Shown: positions 10,815-23,130 of the stretch, piece after piece
Layout of the letters: every line of letters begins with the position of its first letter
Position numbering within the stretch: the first letter of the stretch is position 1
NCBI GenBank assembly: GCA_021234155.1
Contig: JAJEKV010000023.1
Span: 6,157,945 to 6,221,944, forward strand
DNA from: Isoetes taiwanensis
Taxonomy: Eukaryota; Streptophyta; Lycopodiopsida; Isoetales; Isoetaceae
Direction: 5' to 3'
Length of the DNA stretch: 64,000 bases
Notes under the pieces: generated by a model
Database searches by the model: none
The model's input: the letters and a program-made list of their open reading frames with translations, nothing else
What the model was told of the DNA's origin: nothing
Position numbers and translations under genes: made by a program

Positions 10815-12350
10815 TGTGACGTTCCAGGTATCTATACGGTATACGTATGCCTACCATGACACGTCACCAGGACTCAATGGGCTTAATGGTCCAAGTGAGG
10901 GTTGACCATAATAGTTTTATTTAGCTATGCTAATAAACCCAAATGGATAATTATAAATTATAATGGCCTAATTCACCTAATTAAGCCAATATGGGTTAAT
11001 TAACTAATTATCACCAATAAGGGAGTGCCACCTGGCCCAAATCGATTGGCCAAAGGGGACTTACCATCTTGGGCCTAGGAATAGGGGTCCTACCCCATTT
11101 TCTCTCCCAAATTCGAATTGGGACTAAGGAGGAGCAGCAGCCAGCAGCCTAAGCTTGTTTTGCCAACACCTACCTACCAGTTTCGAGAGATGGATGCCTA
11201 CCGTGACCATGGTTCCAGCTAGGACACTAGTTGATCAGTAGATAGGTTTCTTTCCTGCTGACACTTCTTTGAGTAGATGAAATGGTTAAATTCTCTTTAT
11301 GAACTGTCTTGAATACATGGATGGTAATTACATTAGTTCTTTCTGCTTCTTCCGTGTATTGGGGATTAAGGTATGGGTAGTGGCCTAAAAGCTTCCTAGG
11401 AATAGAGATGTTTCTAGCTAGATCCCTTAATACCCAATATTGCAGCCTGTGCACAAGAGCCTACCTGGATGTGGATGCTATGATGTGGTTCAGCACCAGA
11501 CAACGAGTATGAAGGTGAATCGGGGGTGGGGTCTTGCCTAGAGTGGCTACAGGACTCCCACAGTGTACTAGGCTTATAGCCGGTCACAGTGTGTGGGCCG
11601 GGTATGGGTCTGACACTCTCTGGGCCGGAGGGCGTGAGTCATCTGGGCTCGAACGGGTTGGTGAGCTGACCTTTAGATTTAGGAGAGTAAGTCGGGTACG
11701 GATGCGGGGGTCACTGAGGGGGCACGTGTTCTCTAGCATACCCAGGGATCCGTCATACTCGGGGAGGAGACGCCTCTCTGACCTGCCTCATCGGACCGGG
11801 GAGATATAACCCGGAGTAGTCCCGAAGGGTGATTCCTTGAGATTGCGTCTCCGGAGGGCTACAAGCGTCATAGCATGATTTAGCCTATCTGCAAAGTGTA
11901 CACAGGAGGGGCGGATGGAGTGGACAACCCTAGCCATTGTCTTATGCCAGCCAACGCCATGTTATACTTCCGTCTGTTGATATCTTGAGACCCTGGCCGT
12001 CAGTTGATCCCTTGGAGTCCGAACCCGAGGTAACGCCCTGTTATTGTGTTATATTAGGATATTAGGGATGTATTGTCTCCCCATGATGATGATGGATGGG
12101 CCACCCCTCGTGGTGGTATGTTATTTTGCATTATGATTGTATGCTAACGTATATGTATGCTTCCGCTGTGTAGGATTCCCCATAGAGGACGTGGGGCGAA
12201 TGACACCTCCGTGATCCTCGCCCGGATACTTGGCCATCCCAAGTAGTCCGAGTACGACGGAGGGCCTTGCCATGGTGATTTAGTCGCCATGGGAGGAGAA
12301 GTCCCGTGTCTATACGATGGGAGCATCGTATGGATTCTGGAAGCATCACA
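10815..12350 (+). mobile_element. 3' LTR of E1 (1,536 bp)
   Basis: It starts TGTGACGTTCCAGG directly after the polypurine tract and ends GGAAGCATCACA, giving TG...CA ends. The final 170 bp are the reverse complement of 6384-6559. It shares blocks with the E2/E3 LTRs, such as GTACACAGGAGGGGCGGATG and a GCTTCCGC region near the end, but its terminus is GCATCACA rather than GCGTCACA, so it is a sister subfamily. Confidence 0.85.
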
Positions 12351-12575
12351 TACAGGACATAAGGCTTACCGTAGCTAGGGATCAATCTGCACCTCCAATA
12401 ATCTCCACTATAACTTGGCCACCCCAAACTCCTCTAATCAAAATTACTCTTCGTTCCCTTTTCTGCGATTGTCCTCCATAAAAAATCAGTGTTCTCCTTC
12501 CGAGCTTTTATAACCTGCATTCAAATATGCCGCCCTTCGTTAATCATTCCTGCGAACATGGCAATGCCATGTGGC
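12351..12575. other. Flanking DNA between E1 and E2
   Basis: No gene or repeat recognised. Its last five bases before E2 are the AATAG target site. Confidence 0.5.
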
Positions 12576-12580
12576 AATAG

Positions 12581-14205
12581 TGTGACGCTCCCTGCTAAAC
12601 ATACGGCGCCCAGCCGTACAGTTGGCAGGAAATCCCCCGTCCGGCTCATCAACCGCACAGGCCCTCCGTCTATCCCGCACTCTGGAATCCTCCGTAGTGC
12701 GGGAAGGGGACACGAAGGTGTCTTGCGTGCCCTTCCCCTATGGGCTCCTATCACAGCGGAAGCATAACTCGTCAGAACTAGCAATACAATACAATACAAT
12801 ACAATATGCTACCTCGAGGGGTAGCTCAAACGCATATCCATAGATGCAAAGAACATAATCATATGCCATAAAACATGAGAGCTCCTACCCGTGGCTCCGA
12901 CACGAAAGGAAGTCGACTGACTGGATAGGTCTCAAGATAGAGCAGACCGAATCATAACAATGGCGGGGCTGGCATAAGACAATGGCTAGGGTTGACCACT
13001 CCATCCGCCCCTCCTGTGCATACTTTGCAGATGGGCTAGATCAAGCTGTGGCATGACTCTAACCTTCTGGATACGCAATCCCATGGCATCACCCATCCGG
13101 GACTACTCCGTGTTGCATCTCCCCTCGGGTCCGGACGAGGTAGGAAGGGTTGCATCTCCCCTTCGAGGGGGTCTAGAGGCTCCACGGGCGGCTAGAGAAT
13201 CGTGGCGACACACGATCTGCACTGACCGAACCCCCCAAAACAAGAGCCAAGCCGACACTTGCAACTCTTGAGAGGCGGCGACACCATTGCCCCGTGAGGT
13301 GTCCGGACCCATGCTCGCCCACACTAAGTGATGACCAACCATAAGCCTAGCCCTTTGTGAGATCCCCCGAAGCCCCCACTCGGCGGGGATCCACCCTCCA
13401 TCTTGCCTCTAGCCCGTTGTGTGTGGTGCTGAGTCACATCATAGCTTCCATAGCCCGGTGGGGTTCCTATGCACAAAGCCGCAACTAATAGGAACTAAAG
13501 GGATCTACACTAGGAGCATACTACATATGGCCCTAGGTCTCTACCCCCCTTCCCAACACAAGAGGAACAACATGATCAACCATCATCACATATCATCATG
13601 AACAATATCATATGAACATCTTAACCTAATCATACATATCTAACTATCAGTTAGGGTTCCTTGGTTAGGGTTCAAGATGTTCAACAAAGGATCTAGGGTG
13701 GCTCTACTCTAGACACAAAATACTAACCCACCTGGAATGCTAACTTCCAGGTGAACTAACATGAACTCTACTCAACCTACCTCCTCCAGAAGCGCTTCCT
13801 CCCACCCCGGGCGTCTCCATGCTCCTAGACGTGGTTCGAAGACTTGCTCCCTCTACGATCATACACACCTTCCAGGGGCTGCTGCTCCAGGCTAGGCTAT
13901 GACGAACGATGCTTGAAACGGGGTTTCGGGCACGTAGATGAGAGTTCAGGTGCTAGGTCAGGGAAAAAGGTCTAGGGTTAGGGTTAGAGCTAATATAGGT
14001 GCGGGTCCACGTGGGATGCCACGTGGCACCACTAGGGTGAGGCCGTGTGGCGGTTGCTCCAATAGGATAAGGCCATGTGGAAATGGGTCTTATCCTAAGG
14101 TTATCTAAGTTAAGCAATTAACTTAGATGTGCACCCCTTGCCACTTATCCAAGGCATACAAGGCTACCTAGGTAGGCTTGTATGGTGACGGGTCCAGGAA
14201 TATAC
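12581..14205 (-). mobile_element. 3' LTR of E2, missing its U3 terminus
   Basis: It aligns along its length with the 5' LTR of E3 (53061-54694). At about 14200, after GGTCCAGGAATATACG, the expected last 40 or so bases (ending TTGGAACGTCACA) and the polypurine tract are absent and are replaced by a palindrome. Otherwise it is full length, unlike the deleted 5' LTR of the same element. Confidence 0.85.
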
Positions 14206-14260
14206 GCATCGTCCTTAGCGCAATGCTTAGGACGATGCTGTCCTCAGCATTGCGCTAAGG
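14206..14260. repeat. Palindrome replacing the polypurine tract / LTR junction
   Basis: CCTTAGCGCAATGCT (14213-14227) pairs perfectly with AGCATTGCGCTAAGG (14246-14260), and AGGAC/GTCCT pairs inside the loop. The right half contains the normal pre-PPT hairpin (GCTGAGGACAGC on the minus strand). The left half is its inverted copy. Confidence 0.9.
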
Positions 14261-15044
14261 TGACGAGCCTATCTATCCTGCAAAACACATAAGATCATAC
14301 AGTTAAGTTTAATTAAAACGATCAACTTCCTATTAAAGTTAAATGTCAAAATTTAGGCTATATTTGTACTTATACAAAATTATATAGCCTTAACAAGGTT
14401 ACTTCTTACAATAATTCAAAACATTATTATAAGAGTTATTAGGGTTCATAATCTAAATTATGGTTCTCCCCCATCTTCTCGTAATGTGTCCCACCTCGAA
14501 GCTCCTTCTCACTTGCCTGCACATGGAGCACATTACGTTAGTTTAATTAATAAGTTTGTGGTTTTAGGGGACCACCCCCCTTACCATACCTTGCACTCGA
14601 TCATGGCCCTTTCGGATTTGAGCTTAAGGACCATTTAAGATGATCCCATCATCGCCCATGATCAAGTGCTACCTTGTACTCGGTTACCCGGTGCCGAGTA
14701 CCCCTAGTGCATCATGCCCCAAGGGTTTTAAGCTAGGGAACGTCTCACGATCCCATCATCGCACATGATCACTTTGACCTTCACCATGACCCCCCTATGG
14801 CCAGGTGTGCGATCCCCACATCGTGGCATAGGGAGCATCCGACCGATGTCCCATCATCGCGCACCATGCCTTTCCTTCTTCTCTCGCGATGACCCTAGTG
14901 GTCATGCGCACCTCTTGGTGCATGTTGCCTAGGGAACGCCTTAAAGGCTTATCCCATCATCGCCCACATGTTCCAAGATTCTGGCATATGTATTCCACTA
15001 ACTAGAATACACCTGCCAGAGCTAGAGGCTAACTAAGAAGCATA
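14261..15044 (-). repeat. E2 3' UTR with a motif repeated about every 100 bp
   Basis: CCCATCATCGC occurs at about 14645, 14752, 14850 and 14953, often next to CATGATC, so the spacing is 98-107 bp. The same array is kept in E3 (32597-32970). No coding sequence is seen. The array lies between the pol stop and the 3' LTR. Confidence 0.75.
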
Positions 15045-18000
15045 CTAAGCTAACCTCCCGGGCGAAGTCGGGCCGACCAAGCCGGAGACGACTTCGCCCA
15101 TCAAATTCTCCTTCATAAACTCGGGTATTGCTTCTCCCAGATCTTGCTTCAATACCCAAGTTGCGTCTTCCACGGGCAAGTGCTTCCACTTGACCAAATA
15201 CTGGAGAAACTGAGACCTCCTAGTCTTCTTGAATGACTTATCAAGAAGTAGCTCAGGCACAATTTCCACTTGCTCCTCCGTCATTTCCAACAAAGTTGGA
15301 GTATCCAAGACCTCCTCAGGGTTAGGATTGTGCCTTTTCAATAAACTTACGTGGAAAACCTTGTGAACTTTGAGATGGTGGGAGATCCAACTTGTAGGCT
15401 TGGGAGCCCACTCTCTCCAAAATCTTGAACGGACCAGCCCATCTAGGGGCAAGCTTCTTGCAACTCCCAATCCGAAGCTTAGCTTGCTTGACCTTGATCT
15501 TCAACCACACGCTATCGCCTACTTTGAACTCTCTTACGGTCCTGTGCTTGTCGGCTACACTCTTTTCTCGCCGACTTCTTGCCGCTAGGAGGTAACCCTC
15601 ACTTCTTCCACTAAGCGCCGTGATATCTCCTAGCATCTGTTTGGGACACTTCAACTTTTGACACGGGATTGTGCCAAGTGTCAGGGGTTAAGCACCGGGT
15701 ACCGTAATTTACCATGAAAGGAGACATCCGGGATGACTCTTGTTTGGCAATCGTTGTAGGCGAATTCCACCAAGTGGATGTATTCATCCCACTTGATCGC
15801 TTATTCCAGACAAAGCTTCTAAGCATGTCTTCAATGATTCGATTCGTCCTCTCCGTCTGACCATCTGTTTGGGGATGATATGCCGTGCTCATGGAGAGCT
15901 TCGTCTGAATGGTGCTGAAGAGGTCCTGCCAAAAAGCACTCATAAACTTGGAATCTCTATCCGATATTATCTCCCGAGGCATGCCATGGAGCCTAAAAAT
16001 CTCCTTCACAAATAGCTTGGCAGTATCTAATGCTGTGTCGGTAGTTCTACAAGGCACAAAATGTGCCATCTTAGACAATTTGTCTACTACGACCATCAAT
16101 GCATCTTTGCCTCGAAGAGTCTTGGGAAGTCCTGTGATAAAATCCATACTTACCACTTCCCACCAAAGATTCGGACCGCTAGAGGTTCCAAGGCACCGGA
16201 ATTAAGCTGCCGCCCGCTTTGGTTTGTCGGGCAATAACCGACACTCGCGAATATATCTTGCTATCTGCTTCTTCATTCCCGGCCAGAAGTAGCTACTTCG
16301 AATCTTGAAGTAGGTCTTCATAAAACCTGCATGCCCTACTATTGGGCTGTTGTGTGTGTCATGGAGAATTAGCTTCCTTACCCCTGATGATTCGGGCACA
16401 CACAACTTATGCTTATGATACAACAAGTTGCCTTCCTTCTTATAATGCTTGAAGGCTTCTCGTTCCTTATCTGTTCTAGCCTCTCTAGAGAGGCTTTCCC
16501 ATACCTCCTTGAAATCACCATCAGATGGTAGAGTCTCCTCAATTCTCTTGCCATACCCACTCGAAAGAGTTGATATAGCATTACAATGTGTTCTCGTCTC
16601 AAGAGGTCTTCTAGAAAGGGCATCCGCAACCACATTCAACTTACTTGGCTTATAAGCAATCTCAAAGTCATACTCTTCTAGGAATTCCATCCACCTCCTT
16701 TGTCTTAGATTCAGGAGTGGTTGGGTAAAGATGTATTGGAGGCTCTGGTGATCAGTATCTAACTGAAACTTCCTCCCAAGCAAATAATGCCTCCAAATAC
16801 GAAGAGCCCTGACAATAGCTAGAAGTTCTTGATCATGGGTTGGATAGCGCTGCTCGGTGTCGTTCAACTTCTTGGAATCATAAGCTATCACTCTTCCTTC
16901 TTGCATAAGGACTCCACCTGTTGCTATCTTACTTGCATCTGTTGCTACTATCTTGTCCTTGTCTGGATCTGGCAGAACTAGCACTGGTGCTGTTGTTAAG
17001 GCCTCCTTAAGCTTTTCAAATGAAGCTTGAACATTTTCTAACCAATGTGTTCTCCAATCTTTCACCTTAACACTCTTAGTGAGGTCCGTCAAGGGGGACG
17101 CCCACTTAGCGAAGTCCTTCACGAACTTTCTGTAATAACCTGCCAGACCTAGAAAGCTTCTTATTTCCGCCACATTCTTTGGAGCTGGCCAATCTACTAC
17201 TGCTTCGATCTTTGCGGGGTCGGTGGAGATTCCTTCCGCCGATATGACATGGCCCAAGTACTCCACTCTTTCAGTAGCAAAGTGGCATTTGGAGAGCTTT
17301 CCATACAAACGATGCCGCCTCAACTTTTCTAACACCCTTCTCAAATGCTGACTATGATCTTCAATGGACTTGCTGTACACTAGAATGTCGTCGAAGAAAC
17401 TCGTCTAGAAAATCCCTGAAGACGTCGTTCATGAGGCGCATAAAAGTTGCTGGAGCATTCGACAATCCAAAGGGCATTACTGTAAACTCAAAGTGACCAT
17501 ACCGCGTTCTGAATGTGGTCTTATGGATATCCTCTTCTTTTATTCTTATTTGGTGGTACCCTGACCTCAAATCAATCTTAGAGAATACCTTTGCTCCTTG
17601 GAGCTGGTCCATTAAATCATCTGCCCTTGGCAATGCATACTTGTTCTTTATCGTCTGCTTGTTGAGCTGGCGATAGTCTATGCACATTCTTAAACTGCCA
17701 TCTTTCTTCTTCACGAAGAGTATGGGTGCTCCAAAAGGAGACACACTTGCTCTAATAAAACCAAGCTCAAGCAATTCCTGGAGTTGCTTCTTGAGCTCAA
17801 TCAACTCCGGTGTGCTCATCCTGTATGGTGCCTTGCTGGTAGGCTTAGCATCTGGTGCCAATGTGATCTCACACTCCACACCCCTATAACGTGGTAGCTG
17901 TCGGATTTCATCTGGAAATACATCCTTGAATTCAGAAATAAGCCTTGCTACTGGCTTGGGCAACTGCTTTCGCTTTTGATCATTTCCATCCTGCTTATTG

Positions 18001-19778
18001 GGCTCGATTGCCTCCAATCTCAAAATGTAATCCACCTTATTTCTTTCTATACTTTTCCTTAGCTGCTTCAAAGAAATACACTGCATAGAAGAAGCTGTCT
18101 TCTTACCTCTCACTATGAATTTGGTGCCGTCTGGTGCTGTCATGGCGACTTCATTGTGGTCGCAGTCGATCATGGCTTTCGCTGGCTTTAGGAACTCCAT
18201 TCCTACTATAAGGTCATACCTTCCAATCTCCATAACCTCTGCCCCCATCGGCCACTTACTTCCACTAAGGTATATGTCAAATGTGATCCTCCTCTCCTTA
18301 GTGTGTCGAATGGCGCCGTTTGCCATAGCAACTGGCCTTGGCTTAGACTTCAATACTTTGTTCTTCATTAGGGCAGCCAGCCTAGGAGAGGCAAAGTTAT
18401 GAGAGCTACCTGTATCTATCAATACTAGATATGGACTGCTATCTATGATCCCCTCAGCCGCAATGACTGTTGACTGACTTTCAATGTCATCTGACTCAAT
18501 GTTTGCACAGATATGGCACTCACCATCTATGAAGTCCTGGGCCTCATGCTGGTCGTCGTCTTCATCTGCTTCTGTTGGTGAATCCCAATCCATAAGCTCT
18601 GCCAAGGCTGCCTGCATGACGAATGGGCAATCATGGGTTCGGTGCCCTGGCTGGAAGCACCTGAAACAAAGCTTCTTCTCAATACATTCCTGTCTCTTCT
18701 CTTTCGTCAGGCTGTCTAGAATACGCTTTAACATGCTGCCCCCTGATGCATTCTGCGGCTTACGGTCCCCAAAGTTCTTACCCTGAGCTCTTCCATGCTG
18801 CTGGCCTCCTGATGGCGTAGTTGCTGATTGCTTACTCTGTTGCTGCCCTTGGTACTGTCCCGTTGACTTTCCTTTGAAGGCCGATTGTCTCTCACCTGGC
18901 GTTGCTGGAGCTTCTTCCAAACTTATGGCTTTATCCTCGGCTTCTGCCACTGACTTAGGGTTGATTGCTCGGACTAGCCTTTTGATATTGCTGTTCAATC
19001 CCTCAATGTAAGTTTCGACTGCTTGCCTTTCCGACACTCCAGGAACATGGAGTCTAAGTCGCATAAATTCCTCTGTATACTTTGCAACTGACAATGTACC
19101 CTGGTTCAATCTATAGAACTGCTGGATCTGCCTGCTAGTATGTGACCTAGGCACATAATGTCTGCGAAAAGCCTTGCTGAAGGTCTTGAATCTGCAACTG
19201 TTCCTTTTGAGCTTGTTGGACTTCGCATAGCCTTTCCACCAGATTCTAGCTGCTCCTATCAAGTTTGCTGTAGCAACCTTCCCTATATCCTTATCCTTCA
19301 TGCCATAAGAGTTGCCGAACTCTTCCATCTCGTCAAGCCAGGCTTCTGCCTCCATACCTGACCTGTCCTTCCCTGAGAACTGACCCAACTTCCTAGTCTT
19401 CCACACATTGCTCATAGCACTGTCAACTTTCTTTTGATAATCATCTTCCTTCCTTGCCCTGGCTCTTACCTGTGGAGTGTCGGACTCACTTTCTGAGCTA
19501 GAACTGTCATGACTGTCTGAAGTGTCTGATGAGCTGGAGCTAGGTGGTGTTGGACTCCTTCTGTTTCTCCTTTTCCTCTTCCTGTCTCTGACATTCCCTT
19601 GATTGTCCTGCCCCTCCTGCTGTGGACCTTCCTCGATGCTTTGCTGAGGTAGCGGTGGAGGTGGTGGTGGGGCAGGTGCATATTCTTGGGCATTCATCAA
19701 TGGGGTGGCCCAGTGGATCAGCTGATGCATCTGGTTCCTCATCTGGACGAGCCTTGCGTTGATTGCTTCCGGCGTCAT
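15045..19778 (-). pseudogene. E2 gag-pol polyprotein (chromovirus), frameshifted
   Basis: The frame opens with ATG at 19778 ([19 protein letters not shown]). A gag capsid-like domain covers about residues 145-290. A CCHC knuckle ([14 protein letters not shown]) lies near residue 370 and the protease DTGSSHNF near residue 460. RT covers about 640 onward ([16 protein letters not shown]). The main frame is lost near 17390, where 11 bp present in E3 are missing and the catalytic FFDD is destroyed. A second frame (17380-16202) continues through RNase H and the integrase zinc finger, then 16156-15611 (MVSMDFITGLPKTLRGKDAL) is the integrase core, and 15470-15045 holds the chromodomain (FLQYLVKWKHLPVEDATWVL). 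It would make virus-like particles and integrate cDNA. Relatives' chromodomains bind methylated histone H3. Confidence 0.95.
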
Positions 19779-20012
19779 ATCGTCGTTGTTGTCATCTTGA
19801 TCACGTCCAAATAGGTTTCTGGGTACCCACTGGTGGTGTCGGCCTTGGCCTTGAGAACCTGAGCCTGTGTTCCTTGCTGCAAGGATTAATCATCAATGCT
19901 TGTTATTTAAGTTACACACTAATTGTTCTTGCTCAAAATTGAATTGTTGTTAGCTACAAAAGAAATCATATGAAAATTCCACTTACAAGTCAAGATCATG
20001 GTAAGACATTAA
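19779..20012 (-). other. E2 segment between gag and the Helitron
   Basis: This is non-coding sequence upstream of the gag start. It matches 37725-37962 in E3 closely, and the similarity resumes at 25130, beyond the Helitron. Confidence 0.7.
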
Positions 20013-20336
20013 TCTATATATAATAATAAAGGAGTTTTATGATAGTCTGTGCGCAATCTTGCGCGTTGAATTTTTTTAGGGTTTTTTAGTCGTTGATTAT
20101 CTCCACGTTAGAAGAGAAACCGTTTTTTTTTTTCCATTCTGATTATGGCGATGTCTTCTCGGGCAATGATGATCTTCTTCTTCTTGCCCGATGCATTTGT
20201 TCCTCACAAAGCTCCAATTTCGCAAAAGGTTGTGGTAAGAATCGCTTAGGTCTGATTGCTAGGAGCAATAGCAGTTGGATCTTCCACTTCCAATGTAATA
20301 TTTGAAGATTACAGGTGCTTCTTTCCTTTGCATAGA

Positions 20337-20640
20337 ACATTCATATTGTTTTTGTTTTGGCAAAGAAGAAGGAGTCGGAGCCTTTAAATCGTCACATGTC
20401 TCCTCTCATATTGTTTTTGTTTTGGCAAAGGAGTCGGACTCTTTGAATCGTCACATGTCTCCTGAGCTTCGGCAATTTGTTGCTATTTAAGAGCCGTTTC
20501 CTGCACAACTTATCCAGGTATTCCCTCTAGATGGAAGATTAGAGGTGCTTTTCTTCATATAGAACATGTAAATTGTTTTTTTTTTTTTCTTTTGCAAAGA
20601 GGAAGGAGCCGACTCTTTTAATCGTCACATGCCTCTTGAG
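20337..20640 (+). repeat. Imperfect repeats of about 75-85 bp in the Helitron
   Basis: Three related blocks each hold TTGTTTTTGTTTTGGCAAAG (or a T-rich variant), a GGAGTCGGA-like stretch and AATCGTCACATG, followed by CTCCT or CTCTT. They begin near 20345, 20407 and 20570. Confidence 0.75.
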
Positions 20641-22147
20641 CCATAGCCTGGGCAGAGTTAGGGCAACAATTCTGATGATAGCCGACAATTAGAGTCGTTT
20701 TCATGCACAACTTACCCAGGTATATCTCTTTGATAAAAATAGCTTCTATCCATTTCGGCAATGTCCCTCATCTTGGAAAAAGTTTGCAGGCTTAGATTGG
20801 CTGCATGAATTCATAGTTAGTGACAAAAGAGGAGCAAACTGACTTTATGGCCTTAAAAGTTGAGAGTCGGCCTTCCTGTCCAACCTATTTTTGTTAGGGT
20901 GTTTTTGTTCTATGGATTTCTTAGCGAGAAGGCAGACCAGCCCATGCTATTATTTTCGCAGTCTCTTCCAATTTCGGTTGTAACAGAAGACACAACAGAG
21001 ATCTAGGAGCTCTAGCCTGATGGAATCCCATGCATCTAATTCGGCCATATATGCTTGAATATCTGTTTGTAGGATCGTTTAATTAGTTCTCTTATGCTTT
21101 TGTTGATAAAAAACCACTAGATCTCTCATGTTATTCATATTGGCAGTCATGGTGGACCTCAAGTTTGGTCTATATTCATGCAATTCGACAACATTTTTGC
21201 TGTTAATTTTTGTGTTGGTTGGGTAGATCTACAAATCTTTCACCAGGTACCTTTCATCATTTAGGGCTTCTTTTATGATATTGTTCATTATTCAAAGTTT
21301 ATTTTATGAAGAATAAATGGGAAGAAATGCACAGACAGATCCGTGCATGTTAATGTTGGTGTTGGGGAGTAGCGATGGCAATGCACAGACTGACAGCAGA
21401 CTGATCGCCATGGCTGTCTGCACCCCTTCTTTTATTTGCCAGGCTGAGTTGAAGAAGCAGTAATAGAAAAGTATTTTTAGATGGCTCAATGATTTTGTCA
21501 CCATCAGGGCATATCCCTTCGTCTATTCATTACTAGGGTGTTACATTGGAGAAGGGCATTGCACACGAATTTTTCTGATGTATTCAGTACTGGTTGTTTT
21601 AAGTGTGGGGACATTGCACAAGAATTCTTCCAATGGGCACAACATGTGGATTTGCTTCTTAGAAAAGAGAAGCATTAGAAGGTTCTTGATGGGATTGTAA
21701 GGAAGATTTACGGGAGTAATTGGAGCTAAGAGAGCATTCTGGAAGAGACCTCTGATGCTTCTAGAAGAGGCCTCTGGGAACACATCTGCTCCATGCTACA
21801 AGCCAGGTAATGCTTCCCAATATAGATGAAATAATTTACTTTATTTTTTCTTCTTCTCTCACAGATACTTTTGCTGAAAACGTCGCTTTCTTTATGTTGG
21901 GTTGATCAGTCCGAACCATTCTTATATGTGGGCTTTAGCCATGTCAAGCTAGCACGGTGTTTGCTCTCTATTGGACAACCACATATGGTTGTTTTATTCC
22001 TCCATCACTTATGCTCATCTTTTTTTATGCAGATCTTTATGGGCTTCACATCTTTATGGGCTTCACGTGGCACATGGACTTATATTTGCAGTCATTTCAT
22101 CTATCTTCTATACAAATCCTTCTCTTATTAAGCTTCAACATTTCTAG

Positions 22148-22207
22148 GTATTTCTTTGTAACCATCCTTGGAATATAGTATTTCTTTGTAACCATCCTTG
22201 GAATATA
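22148..22207 (+). repeat. 30-bp tandem duplication in the Helitron
   Basis: Two adjacent identical copies start GTATTTCTTTGTAACC (22148-22177 and 22178-22207). Confidence 0.9.
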
Positions 22208-22370
22208 GTTCGGTTATAACAGTATTTGAAGTCTCTATTGTTGATCGTTTACAGAGGATAGTAAATGGCATTTATGGGTAAGACATCTAGAACAAGAAGC
22301 ATTTTCCAGGATAAAGCAACAGAATTTAATTATGATCAGAACACCTCGCAACTCTTATCTCCATTCAGGC

Positions 22371-23130
22371 GGAGCTAGCTATTGCAGGCATCAACGGAGA
22401 TGGTATATGACTCAAAGCAGCTGGTGCAATCGTTACAACATTTAACACTTGTCTTTGTAGCAGAATGGGGGGATAAGTCATTCTTTTCCACTATAGGTAC
22501 GTCAGTTGTTTCCAGTTAATGCATAATGTCTAGGCTCACTTTCTTTTCGTTATTCAATTTCTTACAGCTCTAGCAGCAGTAGCATCTTTTCTGGGTGTTG
22601 TCCTTGGTGCCATTGCTGACCATGGAATAGCAACCCTGATATGTAATATTTTGTGATAACTTGTGCAGCTAAGCTTGTTAAAACATAAGATAATCTTAGG
22701 GTAATGCAATCTTATCACATTATCTTCTAGGGCATGCAAATAGCAGCCACACCTTTAGGTAGTACAATTTTCTATGAGTGACATGCTTTGCAAGTCAGCG
22801 TAAGCAAGTCTTCTTAAGTGCACAGAGGCTCTTTTCATATTGCTACAATCTCTCAAATTCAATGAAAAATTTTCAAGCAATCTTCATATTTTGAAAACAG
22901 GATCTGGCTATCATTCTGTCAGATGTTTCTATTTGCTAATACAAGGTGGCTTTGTTGGTGTAGCTAGCGGTTTTAGGAGAGTCGATCCTAGGGACATATG
23001 TATCAGAAAAGGTATGCATGACTACTTGAGTGGAAAAAAAAAAAAAAGGGAGCAGGCTAAAATTTACTACTATTTACAGGTTATCGCCTACACAAGAGGC
23101 ACCCTCTTCCTTGTCTTTGCTGTGGCAACA
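22371..23130 (+). pseudogene. Captured GDT1/UPF0016 (PAM71-like) cation transporter gene fragment
   Basis: The plus strand near 22440-22495 reads LTLVFVAEWGDKSFFSTI, containing the E-x-G-D-K-S/T signature of UPF0016 (GDT1) Mn/Ca transporters. A GT...AG intron (about 22497-22566) follows, then ALAAVASFLGVVLGAIADHG and IATLI (22567-22640). Further on, VIAYTRGTLFLVFAVATLLE (23083-23130) matches a later membrane helix. Upstream, AELAIAGINGDGI (22371 on) fits the region before the signature but carries a stop and frameshifts. The pattern fits the second half of the chloroplast members (PAM71/CMT1 type), which load manganese into plastid compartments. Retained introns show that genomic DNA, not mRNA, was captured. 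It is non-functional. Confidence 0.85.

Noticed and set aside
13975-13990. GGGTTAGGGTTAG stretches in the LTRs as telomere repeats
   Set aside because: Only two units, within LTR sequence, and the usual plant telomere unit is TTTAGGG.
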